Notes: generated from the letters alone by a model not told the origin. DNA of 23,994 nt from an uncultured Marvinbryantia sp. (GCA_937915375.1 CALDMO010000039.1:1-23994), one strand, 5' to 3'. Counted from the stretch's first letter, positions 16,826 to 23,963 are shown. Program-made: numbers and translations.

Positions 16826-17313
16826 GATTACAACAAATAAAGAAAAGGAGGACAGACCACCGAAAACATAACGAGTTACCTCAAAAAATCTTTCAATAAT
16901 AATTCTTAATAAGAATTTAGAAAGTAACCTGAAAAAAGATCTTCTTAAAAAAATTTTCTAAGAAATAAAATAAATTACCAAAGGAAATATTTAGAAATTT
17001 TTTCTAAGAACAAAACTTAAATATCATTTTTAAATGTAATAGATTTAAGATTCGTTTTTAAAAAAGAAACTTAGAAAATTACATAGGTGATAGCATTCGG
17101 GAAGATGATTTTCGAACTAAGAAACTTATCAAAGTTCTGAGAAACAAACACTTAAGGACAATTTTAAAAACAGAAGATTTAGAAATTTTATTTAAGAAAT
17201 GAAATTAGAAAATGATAAATAATCATTTTGATAATATATTTTAAAAGATTAGAAAACCGATTAAGAAATGTGATTTCAGGAAAGTACAAAAGAACACGAA
17301 ACTTACAGAAAGA

Positions 17314-17385
17314 AAAGGTATAGTCCAATGGCATCATAAAGATATACCCATAATCTACAAAAGAGAAAGGTAAAAAGTCCAATGG
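17314..17385 (+). repeat. Two-copy direct repeat near the 3' end of the non-coding region
   Basis: The motif AAAGGTA followed by AGTCCAATGG occurs at 17314-17331 and again at 17366-17385, about 52-54 nt apart, with slightly different joins (TAGTCC versus AAAAGTCC). The GTCC of each copy could pair with GGAC at 16849-16852 near the 5' end. Confidence 0.6.
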
Positions 17386-17398
17386 AAATGGCAAATCA

Positions 17399-17442
17399 TT
17401 AGAGAGCCGATTGATTTTAAAAAGAATCGATCGGCTCTCTAA
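17399..17442. terminator. 18-bp hairpin closing the non-coding region
   Basis: Left arm 17399-17416 and right arm 17425-17442 pair over 18 bp with a single G-U wobble; the loop is TTAAAAAG. On the plus strand it is followed by the U-rich stretch TAATATTATTGTTT, so it fits an end point for the candidate RNA, though the U-tract is imperfect. On the minus strand it lies 82 bp beyond the metG stop and may also stop metG transcription. Confidence 0.6.
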
Positions 17443-17455
17443 TATTATTGTTTCA

Positions 17456-17477
17456 GGAGCAGCCTTTCAACTGCTCC
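17456..17477 (-). terminator. GGAGCAG/CTGCTCC hairpin downstream of metG
   Basis: A 7-bp GC-rich stem (17456-17462 with 17471-17477) and an 8-nt loop lie 47 bp after the metG stop. There is no T-run behind it, so it may protect the metG 3' end or act together with the longer hairpin next to it. Confidence 0.35.
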
Positions 17478-17523
17478 CATACTCCCATGTAATTAATTTA
17501 AATTTTCCCTTGTTACACTGCTA

Positions 17524-19497
17524 TCAGCAGATTTCTGCCCCGGCCGGCATCTCTTTCTCCGGCACCATCAAAGACAGCTCTCCTTTTTCATTTTCCGCAC
17601 AGAGAATCATTCCCTCCGACAGTACGCCAGCCAGTTTTGCAGGCTTTAAATTCACCAGCACCATTACTTTTTTTCCAACCATTTCCTGCGCGCTGTAATG
17701 TGCCTTAATTCCGGAAACAATCTGTTTTACCTGACTGCCAATCTTCACCTGACTGCAAAGCAGCTTTTTAGATTTTTTCACTTCCTCACAGGCAATGATC
17801 TCTCCTACCTGAAACTGCAGCTTTTCAAAATCATCAAAACTAATTTCCGCTTTCGGCTCGATATCAATTACCGTTTCCTCCTCTTCCGGAGTTTCCTCTG
17901 TCGCACCTGCCGCCGCTTTCTGCGCTGCCTGCAGAACTTCCACTTTTTCCAGCACTTCTTTTAAATCAAGACGTGCAAAGAGAATTTCCGGTTTTTCGGT
18001 TACTTTATTGCCTGATACATACAGACCAAATTTTTCACAGTCTTCCAGGCTTCTCTTCTGTGCGTTTAACTGTGCCAGCACTTTTGCGGAAGTTTCCGGC
18101 ATGAAAGATTCCAAAAGAGATGCGCCGATGGAAATACTCTCTACCAAATTGTAAAGAACGGTTGCCAGACGATCCTGTTTTGCCTCGTCCTTTGCCAATG
18201 CCCACGGCATGGTCTCATCGATATATTTGTTACAGCGTTTAAAGAGCGTAAAGATCTCGCTGATTGCATCCGCCACACGCAGCTTCTCCATTTTTTCTGC
18301 TACTTTTCCGGCCGTTCCGTTTACGACTGCTTTCAGATCCGCATCCACTTCTTCTGCGACTCCCTTATCTGATACCACACCGCCAAAATATTTATTTGAC
18401 ATGGAAATTGTACGGTTTACCAGATTGCCCAGTGTATTTGCCAGATCAGAATTCAAACGTTCTACCATCAAATCCCATGTGATCACACCGTCATTTTCAA
18501 ACGGCATTTCATGCAGAACGAAATAACGTACCGCGTCCACGCCAAAGAAATCTGCCAGATCATCCGCATAGATTACATTTCCTTTGGATTTGCTCATTTT
18601 ACCGTCGCCCTGCAGCAGCCACGGATGTCCGAAAATCTGCTTCGGCAGCGGCAGATCCAACGCCATCAAAAAGATCGGCCAATAAATCGTATGGAAACGG
18701 ATGATATCCTTTCCGATAAGATGCAGATCAGCAGGCCAATTTTTCTTGAACTGCTCGGTATGATTTCCGTCACAGTCATAACCGATTCCGGTAATGTAGT
18801 TTGTCAATGCATCTAACCACACATATACCACATGCTTCGGATCAAAATCTACCGGAATCCCCCAGGTAAAGGAAGTTCTGGAAACACAGAGATCCTGCAG
18901 TCCCGGAAGCAGGAAGTTGTTCATCATCTCATTTTTTCTGGATACCGGCTGAATAAATTCCGGATGTGTATTGATATGCTCGATCAGACGGTCTGCATAT
19001 TTGCTCATTCTGAAGAAATATGCCTCTTCCTTCGCCGGTTTTACCTCACGTCCGCAGTCCGGACATTTTCCATCCACCAACTGTGACTCCGTCCAGAAGG
19101 ATTCGCAAGGCGTACAGTACAAGCCTTCATAAGATCCCTTATAAATGTCACCCTGATCATACAGTTTTTTGAAAATCTTCTGTACCTGTTTCTCATGTTC
19201 CGCATCCGTGGTACGGATAAATTTATCATAAGAGGTATTGGACAGATCCCAGAGACGTTTGATTTCTCCTGCCACTCCGTCCACAAATTCTTTTGGTGTC
19301 ACTCCCGCCTCTGCGGCTTTCAGTTCGATTTTCTGTCCATGCTCGTCTGTTCCTGTCTGGAAAAATACGTCATAGCCCTGCTCTCTTTTAAAACGTGCAA
19401 TCGCATCGGCAAGAATAATTTCATAGGTATTGCCGATGTGCGGCTTGCCTGATGTATAGGCAATCGCGGTAGTGATATAATATTTCTTTTTGTCCAT
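17524..19497 (-). CDS. metG: Methionyl-tRNA synthetase with C-terminal tRNA-binding domain
   Basis: This 657-residue class I synthetase charges tRNA-Met, including the initiator. The HIGH-type motif is HIGN at 20-23, and KMSKS is at 300-304. Zinc-knuckle cysteines are at 128, 131, 145 and 148 (CTPC and CPDC). The anticodon-binding helical domain follows. Residues about 553-657 form the OB-fold tRNA-binding domain ('ISFDDFEKLQFQVGEI', 'VSGIKAHYSAQEMVGKKVMVLVNLKP'), which also mediates dimerisation. An acidic linker (TEETPEEEETVIDIEP) joins the two. AAAGGAGA lies about 6 bp before the ATG. A T-box leader upstream makes expression respond to uncharged tRNA-Met. In many Firmicutes metG lies directly before tatD; here they are 8.5 kb apart. 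Confidence 0.97.
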   Translation of the reverse strand: MDKKKYYITTAIAYTSGKPHIGNTYEIILADAIARFKREQGYDVFFQTGTDEHGQKIELKAAEAGVTPKEFVDGVAGEIKRLWDLSNTSYDKFIRTTDAEHEKQVQKIFKKLYDQGDIYKGSYEGLYCTPCESFWTESQLVDGKCPDCGREVKPAKEEAYFFRMSKYADRLIEHINTHPEFIQPVSRKNEMMNNFLLPGLQDLCVSRTSFTWGIPVDFDPKHVVYVWLDALTNYITGIGYDCDGNHTEQFKKNWPADLHLIGKDIIRFHTIYWPIFLMALDLPLPKQIFGHPWLLQGDGKMSKSKGNVIYADDLADFFGVDAVRYFVLHEMPFENDGVITWDLMVERLNSDLANTLGNLVNRTISMSNKYFGGVVSDKGVAEEVDADLKAVVNGTAGKVAEKMEKLRVADAISEIFTLFKRCNKYIDETMPWALAKDEAKQDRLATVLYNLVESISIGASLLESFMPETSAKVLAQLNAQKRSLEDCEKFGLYVSGNKVTEKPEILFARLDLKEVLEKVEVLQAAQKAAAGATEETPEEEETVIDIEPKAEISFDDFEKLQFQVGEIIACEEVKKSKKLLCSQVKIGSQVKQIVSGIKAHYSAQEMVGKKVMVLVNLKPAKLAGVLSEGMILCAENEKGELSLMVPEKEMPAGAEIC

Positions 19498-19633
19498 GTT
19501 GATTCTCCTTTTCCTTTATTTTGTCAGCCGCATATCCATCGAAAATATCAGAGCATTTTCGAAGTCGTGGGCCTCTCCGAAGTGTAATCATTGCACAGCT
19601 TTTATCATACCGGAGAACAATGTTTCCTATACG

Positions 19634-19985
19634 ATAAAACGCCTGCCTTCCCATTCTGAGAAGACAGGCGTATAAAAACCCGTGATACCACTTCACTTCA
19701 TCCGTACCTCACGATACGAATCTCATCGAGTGCATTCTACACTCTGCCGCTGTAACAGGCGGTTCCTGTTGCAGCCTTACAAGCCTGAAAGCGCAATTTA
19801 ATTTTCATCGCTCACATCCTGTTCGGTGCACCGCTCCAAAGCCATCTTCCACATACCCCGGCACATCCCTCTCAGCATCTGGGATTTCTCTGTAATACCC
19901 GGCGCCGGATCCTCCCGCCGCTGCCTTTGCAGATACATGTACTCTCTTTTTCTCTGCGTTTTGTTTCTTTAAAGTTCTGTAATTA
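19634..19985 (-). promoter_or_regulatory. T-box riboswitch leader of metG
   Basis: On the minus strand the T-box sequence GAAGTGGTATCACGG (19694-19680) is followed by an intrinsic terminator. Its 12-bp stem (19660-19671 with 19639-19650, one G-U pair) leads into TTTTAT. Upstream lie GAGAGTA (the AGTA side of the Stem I loop E) and, opposite, GAACAGGATG, placing a likely ATG specifier codon at 19817-19815. This is the established architecture by which uncharged tRNA stabilises an antiterminator. The Met specificity rests on the ATG and on metG downstream. After the terminator a 136-nt leader with no other feature reaches metG. Confidence 0.88.
19639..19671 (-). terminator. T-box attenuator terminator of metG
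   Basis: The stem ACGCCTGTCTTC / GAAGGCAGGCGT (one G-U pair) around a 9-nt loop is followed by TTTTAT on the minus strand. It competes with the antiterminator that contains the T-box sequence. Confidence 0.85.
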
Positions 19986-20014
19986 AAGCTATCACAGGAT
20001 TGGGGTTCTGTCAA
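19986..20014 (-). promoter_or_regulatory. Promoter of the T-box/metG transcript
   Basis: On the minus strand TTGACA (20014-20009) and TAGCTT (19991-19986) are 17 bp apart, just before the T-box leader. The -35 box is consensus; the -10 box is weak, which suits a regulated transcript. Confidence 0.6.
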
Positions 20015-20057
20015 GGCGGAAGCGTACACACATAAAAAATTTCATTTTTCACACTAC

Positions 20058-20085
20058 TTGTTTTTTCTATTAATCGTGCTATAAT
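20058..20085 (+). promoter_or_regulatory. Promoter of the thiamine operon
   Basis: TTGTTT (20058-20063) and a perfect TATAAT (20080-20085) are 16 bp apart. Transcription would start near 20092, just before the TPP riboswitch. It is divergent from the metG promoter, about 45 bp away. Confidence 0.65.
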
Positions 20086-20096
20086 GACACCAAAAC

Positions 20097-20195
20097 AGCA
20101 GGGGAGCTTGTGTCGGCAGGCTGAGAGGAAGTAATCAACTTCGACCCTTTTACCTGATGCGGATAATGCCGCCGTAGGAAGTCGTCACACAAGGA
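20097..20195 (+). promoter_or_regulatory. TPP riboswitch (Thi-box)
   Basis: The conserved blocks are in order: GGGGAGC (20101-20107), GGCTGAGAGG (20119-20128), CGACCC (20142-20147), TTACCTGATGCGGATAATGC (20150-20169) and CCGTAGG (20172-20178). These are the core of the thiamine pyrophosphate aptamer. CTTGTGT (20107-20113) and ACACAAG (20187-20193) are complementary. An intrinsic terminator follows, so TPP binding should switch the operon off by termination. Confidence 0.95.
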
Positions 20196-20201
20196 TTTTT
20201 T

Positions 20202-20241
20202 ACAGGAGGTGCCCTATTGGGTAGTCTCCTGTTTTTCTTTT
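20202..20241 (+). terminator. Riboswitch-controlled intrinsic terminator
   Basis: ACAGGAG (20202-20208) pairs with CTCCTGT (20226-20232), with inner CCC/GGG pairs, and is followed by TTTTTCTTTT. It is the expression platform of the TPP riboswitch. The 84 nt from here to thiM hold only a GTTC/GAAC mini-repeat and the thiM binding site. Confidence 0.85.
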
Positions 20242-20324
20242 CTAAAAAGGAGGCTGCGGCTGTTTTGCGGCGTTCAAACGAACTGCTGCTAAAAAATAAA
20301 ACAATACTTGCAGGAGGTTTCACT

Positions 20325-21146
20325 ATGTTTGGAACAATTCTTGAAAAGGTAAGAACAACTTGCCCTCTAATTCACAACATCACCAATTATGTAACTGTTA
20401 ATGACTGCGCAAATATCGTACTTGCCTGCGGCGCCTCACCGATCATGGCAGACGATCAGGCGGAAGCTTCAGAAATTACCTCCATTTGTGCCGGGCTGAA
20501 TATCAATATCGGCACATTAAATCAACGCACGATTGCGTCTATGCTGATTGCAGGAAAACGCGCAAATGAGCTGAGCCATCCTGTTATCCTGGATCCTGTC
20601 GGAGCAGGCGCTTCCACCTTAAGAACCGAAACTGCCCAAAAACTTTTGAAAGAAATACAGTTCTCTGTGATACGGGGAAATATCTCCGAAATCAAAACTC
20701 TGGCATCCGGCAGCGGTACTACCAAGGGTGTAGACGCAGACCTTGCTGATAAAGTGACCGAAGAAAATTTAAACGAAGCGGTTGCCTTTGCGAAAAGCTT
20801 CTCTGAAAAAACAAAGACTGTCATTGCCATTACCGGCGCGATCGACATTGTAGCCGACAGACAAAAAGCCTACTGTATCCGCAACGGCCATCCAATGATG
20901 TCAATGATCACCGGAACCGGATGCCAGCTTTCCGCTATGACTGCGGCTTTCGTGACTGCAAATCCTGACCAGCCATTGGAAGCTGCTGCCGCAGCCGTAT
21001 GCGCAATGGGACTTGCAGGAGAAATTGCACACCAGAGACTTACAGAATTTGATGGAAATTCTACATATCGAAACTATATCATTGATGCCGTTTATCATTT
21101 GACCGCAGCGAAATTAGAGGAGGGTGCAAAGTATGAACTGCGATAA
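20325..21146 (+). CDS. thiM: Hydroxyethylthiazole kinase ThiM
   Basis: This 273-residue salvage kinase phosphorylates 4-methyl-5-(2-hydroxyethyl)thiazole with ATP. The 'PLIHNITNYVTVNDCAN' opening (14-30), 'GASPIMADD' (37-44), 'HPVILDPVGAGAS' (85-97), RGNISE (118-123) and 'MITGTGCQLSA' (194-204) are typical. Cys200 in GTGC sits at the active-site anion hole. The ATG at 20325 follows AGGAGG (20312-20317) by 7 bp; the longer open frame from 20217 runs through the riboswitch terminator and is not translated sequence. It is the first gene of the TPP-controlled operon and overlaps thiE by 14 bp. Confidence 0.96.
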   Translation: MFGTILEKVRTTCPLIHNITNYVTVNDCANIVLACGASPIMADDQAEASEITSICAGLNINIGTLNQRTIASMLIAGKRANELSHPVILDPVGAGASTLRTETAQKLLKEIQFSVIRGNISEIKTLASGSGTTKGVDADLADKVTEENLNEAVAFAKSFSEKTKTVIAITGAIDIVADRQKAYCIRNGHPMMSMITGTGCQLSAMTAAFVTANPDQPLEAAAAAVCAMGLAGEIAHQRLTEFDGNSTYRNYIIDAVYHLTAAKLEEGAKYELR

Positions 21147-21774
21147 AAAAAACATGCTGCTCTATGCTGTTACAGATCGGGCATGGATTGGTAAGCAAAG
21201 TCTGTATGAACAGGTAGAAGCTGCTTTAAAAGGCGGCGCAACCTGTGTGCAGCTCCGCGAAAAAGATTTAAATGAAAACGATTTTCTGGCTGAAGCTCTG
21301 GAGATTTCCGCTCTATGCAGACAGTACAGTGTTCCGTTTTTCATCAACGATAACGTAGAAATTGCTCTAAAATGCAAGGCAGACGGAATTCATGTCGGAC
21401 AGGAAGATATGTCTGCCGCTCAGGTTCGTCAAAAAGTAGGCAGCGATATGATGATCGGTGTATCTGTCCATTCTTTGGAAGAAGCCCTTGAGGCTGTAAA
21501 AAACGGCGCGGACTGCCTCGGCGTAGGCGCCATGTTTTCCACTTCTACCAAAACAGACGCAAGCGTACTTTCAAAAGAAATCCTGCAAAAGATCTGTACA
21601 GCCGTGGATGTTCCTGTGGTTGCCATCGGAGGTATCTGTAAATCAAATATTTCTGAGCTTTCCGGTACCGGTGTCGATGGCGTTGCTTTAGTCAGCGCAA
21701 TCTTTTCTGCAGAAGATATTGAAAACGAATGTCGTCTGCTGCGCCGTTTGTCTGAGGAAATGGTATGCGCATGA
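21133..21774 (+). CDS. thiE: Thiamine phosphate synthase ThiE
   Basis: This 213-residue TIM-barrel enzyme joins hydroxymethylpyrimidine diphosphate and hydroxyethylthiazole phosphate to thiamine phosphate. It has QLREKD (40-45), 'FFINDNVEIAL', 'DGIHVGQEDM', 'GVSVHSLEEA', 'GVGAMFSTSTKTDA', 'VVAIGGI' and 'GVDGVALVSAIF', all family phosphate- or pyrimidine-binding segments. The ATG at 21133 lies 9 bp after GGAGG; a GTG at 21124 is too close to that site. It overlaps thiM at its start and the HAD gene by 10 bp at its end, so translation is likely coupled. Confidence 0.96.
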   Translation: MNCDKKNMLLYAVTDRAWIGKQSLYEQVEAALKGGATCVQLREKDLNENDFLAEALEISALCRQYSVPFFINDNVEIALKCKADGIHVGQEDMSAAQVRQKVGSDMMIGVSVHSLEEALEAVKNGADCLGVGAMFSTSTKTDASVLSKEILQKICTAVDVPVVAIGGICKSNISELSGTGVDGVALVSAIFSAEDIENECRLLRRLSEEMVCA

Positions 21775-22424
21775 AAATAAGATATGCTATTTTTGATTTC
21801 GACGGAACACTGTTTGATACTATGTTTATCTGGGATACCATCGCAGAGGTTTATCTTCGCTCTCTCGGTAAAAAGCCAAAAGCTTCCCTGCCAAATGATG
21901 TTCGAACATTAAGCACGCTGCAAGCTGCACACTATCTAAAAAAAGAGTACGCGCTTTCGCTCTCCGTAGAGCAGATCATTACTGGTATCAACCGCGCACT
22001 GGAACATTTTTATCTATATGATGCGCAGCCAAAACCGGGTGTGATCGACTTCCTACAGGAATTAAAACAATCCGGCATCTCCATGTGCATTGCGACAGCG
22101 ACAGACCGAAGCCTAATTGAAGCAGCTTTAAATCGCTGTCGAATGAATACATTCTTTGAAGCAATTTTTACCTGCAGTGAAATAGGGCACGGCAAAAATG
22201 AACCGGATATTTACCGCAAAGCGCTGGAATATTTTCATGCCGACCGCAACAGTACGATTATCTTTGAAGATGCTCTGCACGCCGTCCAGACAGCAAAATC
22301 CGATGGATTTACGATTGCGGCTGTATATGATAAAAGCGAACCGCGGCAGAAAGAATTACAAAAACTGTGCGACTACTATCTCAAAGATTTTTTACATATC
22401 AACCAAAAAGGAGAAACACCATGA
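21765..22424 (+). CDS. HAD-superfamily phosphatase in the thiamine operon
   Basis: This 219-residue haloacid-dehalogenase-like hydrolase has motif I as FDFDGTLFD (nucleophile Asp11, acid Asp13). A helical cap follows (about 15-85). Motif II is the 'CIATATD' region, motif III the lysine in GKNEPDIY, and motif IV 'IIFEDALHAVQTAKSDGF'. It resembles the beta-phosphoglucomutase/phosphatase branch. It overlaps thiE by 10 bp and thiD by 4 bp (ATGA), so it is locked inside a TPP-regulated operon. My inference is that it dephosphorylates thiamine phosphate, or a pathway phosphate ester, for use by a thiamine pyrophosphokinase elsewhere. The start at 21765 is preferred for its spacing to GAGGA; an ATG at 21771 is possible. 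Confidence 0.88.
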   Translation: MRMKIRYAIFDFDGTLFDTMFIWDTIAEVYLRSLGKKPKASLPNDVRTLSTLQAAHYLKKEYALSLSVEQIITGINRALEHFYLYDAQPKPGVIDFLQELKQSGISMCIATATDRSLIEAALNRCRMNTFFEAIFTCSEIGHGKNEPDIYRKALEYFHADRNSTIIFEDALHAVQTAKSDGFTIAAVYDKSEPRQKELQKLCDYYLKDFLHINQKGETP

Positions 22425-23245
22425 AAACAGTATTATCCATCGCAGGTTCTGATTGCAGCGGAGGCGCCGGTATTCAGGCAGATATAAAAACAATGACAAT
22501 GAACGGCGTATACGCCATGAGCGCGATCACCGCTCTGACTGCGCAGAATACAACCGGCGTAAGAGCTATTCTGGAATCCACTCCGGCCTTTTTACAGGCA
22601 CAGCTTGACGCGGTATTTGAAGATATTTTTCCAGATGCCGTTAAAATCGGCATGGTATCTTCCTCTGCACTGATTCAGGTAATTGCGAATCGTCTCCGCT
22701 GTTATAAAGCTGCAAATATTGTAGTAGATCCCGTTATGGTTGCAACCAGCGGCTCTTCGCTTATGAAAACCGATGCCATTCAAACCCTGATTAACGAACT
22801 GCTGCCGATTTCCACTCTTGTCACACCGAACATTCCCGAAGCCCAAATTCTTTCCGGCCTGACAATCCAAACTGAAAAAGATATGCAAACGGCTGCCGCC
22901 CAGATTGGCAAAACCTACGGCTGTGCTGTCCTTCTAAAAGGCGGCCACAGTGTGAATGACGCGAATGATTTACTATACGCAGACGGCACGATTCGCTGGT
23001 TTCAAGGAAAACGTATTCAAAATCCAAACACACATGGCACGGGATGTACATTGTCCAGCGCCGTTGCCGCAAATCTGGCAAAAGGGTTTTCACTGGAAAC
23101 GTCTGTGCAGCGGGCAAAAGATTACATTTCCGGAGCTCTGTCCGCCATGCTGGATTTAGGAAACGGATCCGGTCCCATGCAGCATAATTTTAACCTGCAG
23201 GGAGAATTTTCGCAGGAATATACAAAAACAATATCATTTTTATAA
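22421..23245 (+). CDS. thiD: Hydroxymethylpyrimidine (phosphate) kinase ThiD
   Basis: This 274-residue ribokinase-fold enzyme phosphorylates hydroxymethylpyrimidine twice to the diphosphate used by ThiE. It shows 'SIAGSDCSGGAGIQADIKTM' (6-25), 'KIGMVSSSALI' (75-85), 'VVDPVMVATSG' (101-111), 'VTPNIPEA' (134-141), 'LLKGGH' (171-176) and 'NTHGTGCTLSSA' (203-214) with Cys209 in the anion hole. AAAGGAGA precedes the ATG by about 7 bp. It overlaps the HAD gene by 4 bp. It is a single-domain ThiD rather than a ThiD-ThiE fusion. No terminator was found after it before the GNAT promoter. Confidence 0.96.
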   Translation: MKTVLSIAGSDCSGGAGIQADIKTMTMNGVYAMSAITALTAQNTTGVRAILESTPAFLQAQLDAVFEDIFPDAVKIGMVSSSALIQVIANRLRCYKAANIVVDPVMVATSGSSLMKTDAIQTLINELLPISTLVTPNIPEAQILSGLTIQTEKDMQTAAAQIGKTYGCAVLLKGGHSVNDANDLLYADGTIRWFQGKRIQNPNTHGTGCTLSSAVAANLAKGFSLETSVQRAKDYISGALSAMLDLGNGSGPMQHNFNLQGEFSQEYTKTISFL

Positions 23246-23261
23246 TCTTTTATTCTCCCCA

Positions 23262-23292
23262 TTGACTTTACAGTAGCTGTATCGTTTATCAT
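23262..23292 (+). promoter_or_regulatory. MerR-type promoter before the GNAT gene
   Basis: TTGACT (23262-23267) and TATCAT (23287-23292) are 19 bp apart. The spacer contains the inverted repeat TACAG-TAG-CTGTA (23269-23281). This spacing and dyad are characteristic of promoters controlled by MerR-family activators. No adjacent MerR gene is in the window. Confidence 0.65.
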
Positions 23293-23327
23293 GCCCTTTG
23301 TAAATTTGAATGACAAGGAGAATACAC

Positions 23328-23963
23328 ATGAAAATTGAAATTAGAGAATATCAAAAAACGGATTTTAAAGCACTGGAAAGTATTATTAAAGAAACCTGGA
23401 ACTATGATAAATTCTGCAGTCCGAAAACCGCATTAAAATTAGCAAAAGTTTTTTTGAGCAGCTGCTTAACAAATTATACATTTTCAAGAGTTGCTGTATT
23501 TGACGGAAATGTGGTTGGTATTATATTAGCAAATGACATTAAAAATCATAACTGTTCCTTTTCAGACCGATGGTTACAGGTAAAATCCATACTATCACTG
23601 TATTGTTCAAAGGAAGGACGAAAAGTATCCGATATTTTTAAAAATGTATCCGGTATTGATAAACAACTGCTGCAAGAAAATAAAAAAGTATATCCGGCAG
23701 AACTTGCATTATTTGCGGTCAGCTCTTCCTGCCGCGGAAAAGGAATCGGCAAAATTCTTTTTCAATCTGCCCTCGATTATATGAAACAGGCAAATTTAAA
23801 AGAGTTTTATTTATTTACAGATACAAGCTGTAATTTCGGCTTTTATGAACATCAGGGAATGACACGGCGCATAGAAAAAGAACACATCTTTCATATAGAA
23901 GGACAAAAAGCAGTGATGAAATTCTTTATTTATGATTATTGTATAGGTGTCAATGATTGGTAA
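23328..23963 (+). CDS. GNAT-family N-acetyltransferase
   Basis: This 211-residue acetyltransferase has the acetyl-CoA pyrophosphate loop CRGKGIGK within 'LALFAVSSSCRGKGIGKILFQSAL' (about 131-154). The later 'FYLFTDTSCNFGFYEHQGMTRR' segment is typical of motif B, where 'FYEHQGM' is the familiar FYE.xGF-type element. An internal helical insertion (about 70-115, 'DRWLQVKSILSLYCSKEGRK') sits before the acetyl-CoA motif. AAGGAG (23315-23320) lies 7 bp before the ATG; a frame start at 23310 would contain that site. It has its own MerR-type promoter. The substrate cannot be read from the sequence; a drug or small-molecule amine is possible given the promoter type. Confidence 0.88.
   Translation: MKIEIREYQKTDFKALESIIKETWNYDKFCSPKTALKLAKVFLSSCLTNYTFSRVAVFDGNVVGIILANDIKNHNCSFSDRWLQVKSILSLYCSKEGRKVSDIFKNVSGIDKQLLQENKKVYPAELALFAVSSSCRGKGIGKILFQSALDYMKQANLKEFYLFTDTSCNFGFYEHQGMTRRIEKEHIFHIEGQKAVMKFFIYDYCIGVNDW

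Larger units (their letters stand above)
16832..17442 (+). ncRNA. Candidate large structured non-coding RNA, about 610 nt
   Basis: This stretch has no credible protein gene but a strong promoter before it and a long hairpin at its end. It is far richer in A and T than its neighbours, purine-rich on the plus strand, and full of local inverted repeats. Examples are a three-part rod at 16875-16928 (GTTA/TAAC, CTTTC/GAAAG, ATTCTT/AAGAAT), 16942-16964, 16991-17007 (TTAGAAA/TTTCTAA) and 17016-17049 (CTTAAAT/ATTTAAG enclosing CATTT/AAATG). Others are 17070-17121 (CTTAG+AAAAT with ATTTT+CTAAG), 17134-17159, 17209-17229 (8-bp stem) and 17317-17348 (GGTATA/TATACC). An AAGGAGG at 16845-16851 has no ATG, GTG or TTG at a usable distance. 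It does not show the hallmarks I know of RNase P RNA, tmRNA, 6S RNA or SRP RNA. Size and style recall large bacterial RNAs such as ROOL, OLE or GOLLD, but I cannot identify it. AT-rich DNA forms chance stems, so this remains a candidate. Confidence 0.5.

Noticed and set aside
16845..16851. AAGGAGG as a ribosome binding site for a small peptide
   Set aside because: No ATG, GTG or TTG within a usable distance downstream; more likely part of an RNA stem.
17188..17394. 68-residue minus-strand frame inside the AT-rich region
   Set aside because: No ribosome binding site, low-complexity Phe/Leu-rich product, and the repeated FPLD/MPLD pieces come from the DNA repeat at 17314-17385.
16832..17442. 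CRISPR array or RNase P RNA
   Set aside because: The repeats are too few and unevenly spaced for CRISPR and no cas genes are near; the conserved GAGGAAAGTCC-type core of RNase P RNA is not present.
20217..20324. N-terminal extension of ThiM
   Set aside because: It would be translated through the riboswitch terminator; the start at 20325 has a good ribosome binding site and matches the family N-terminus.
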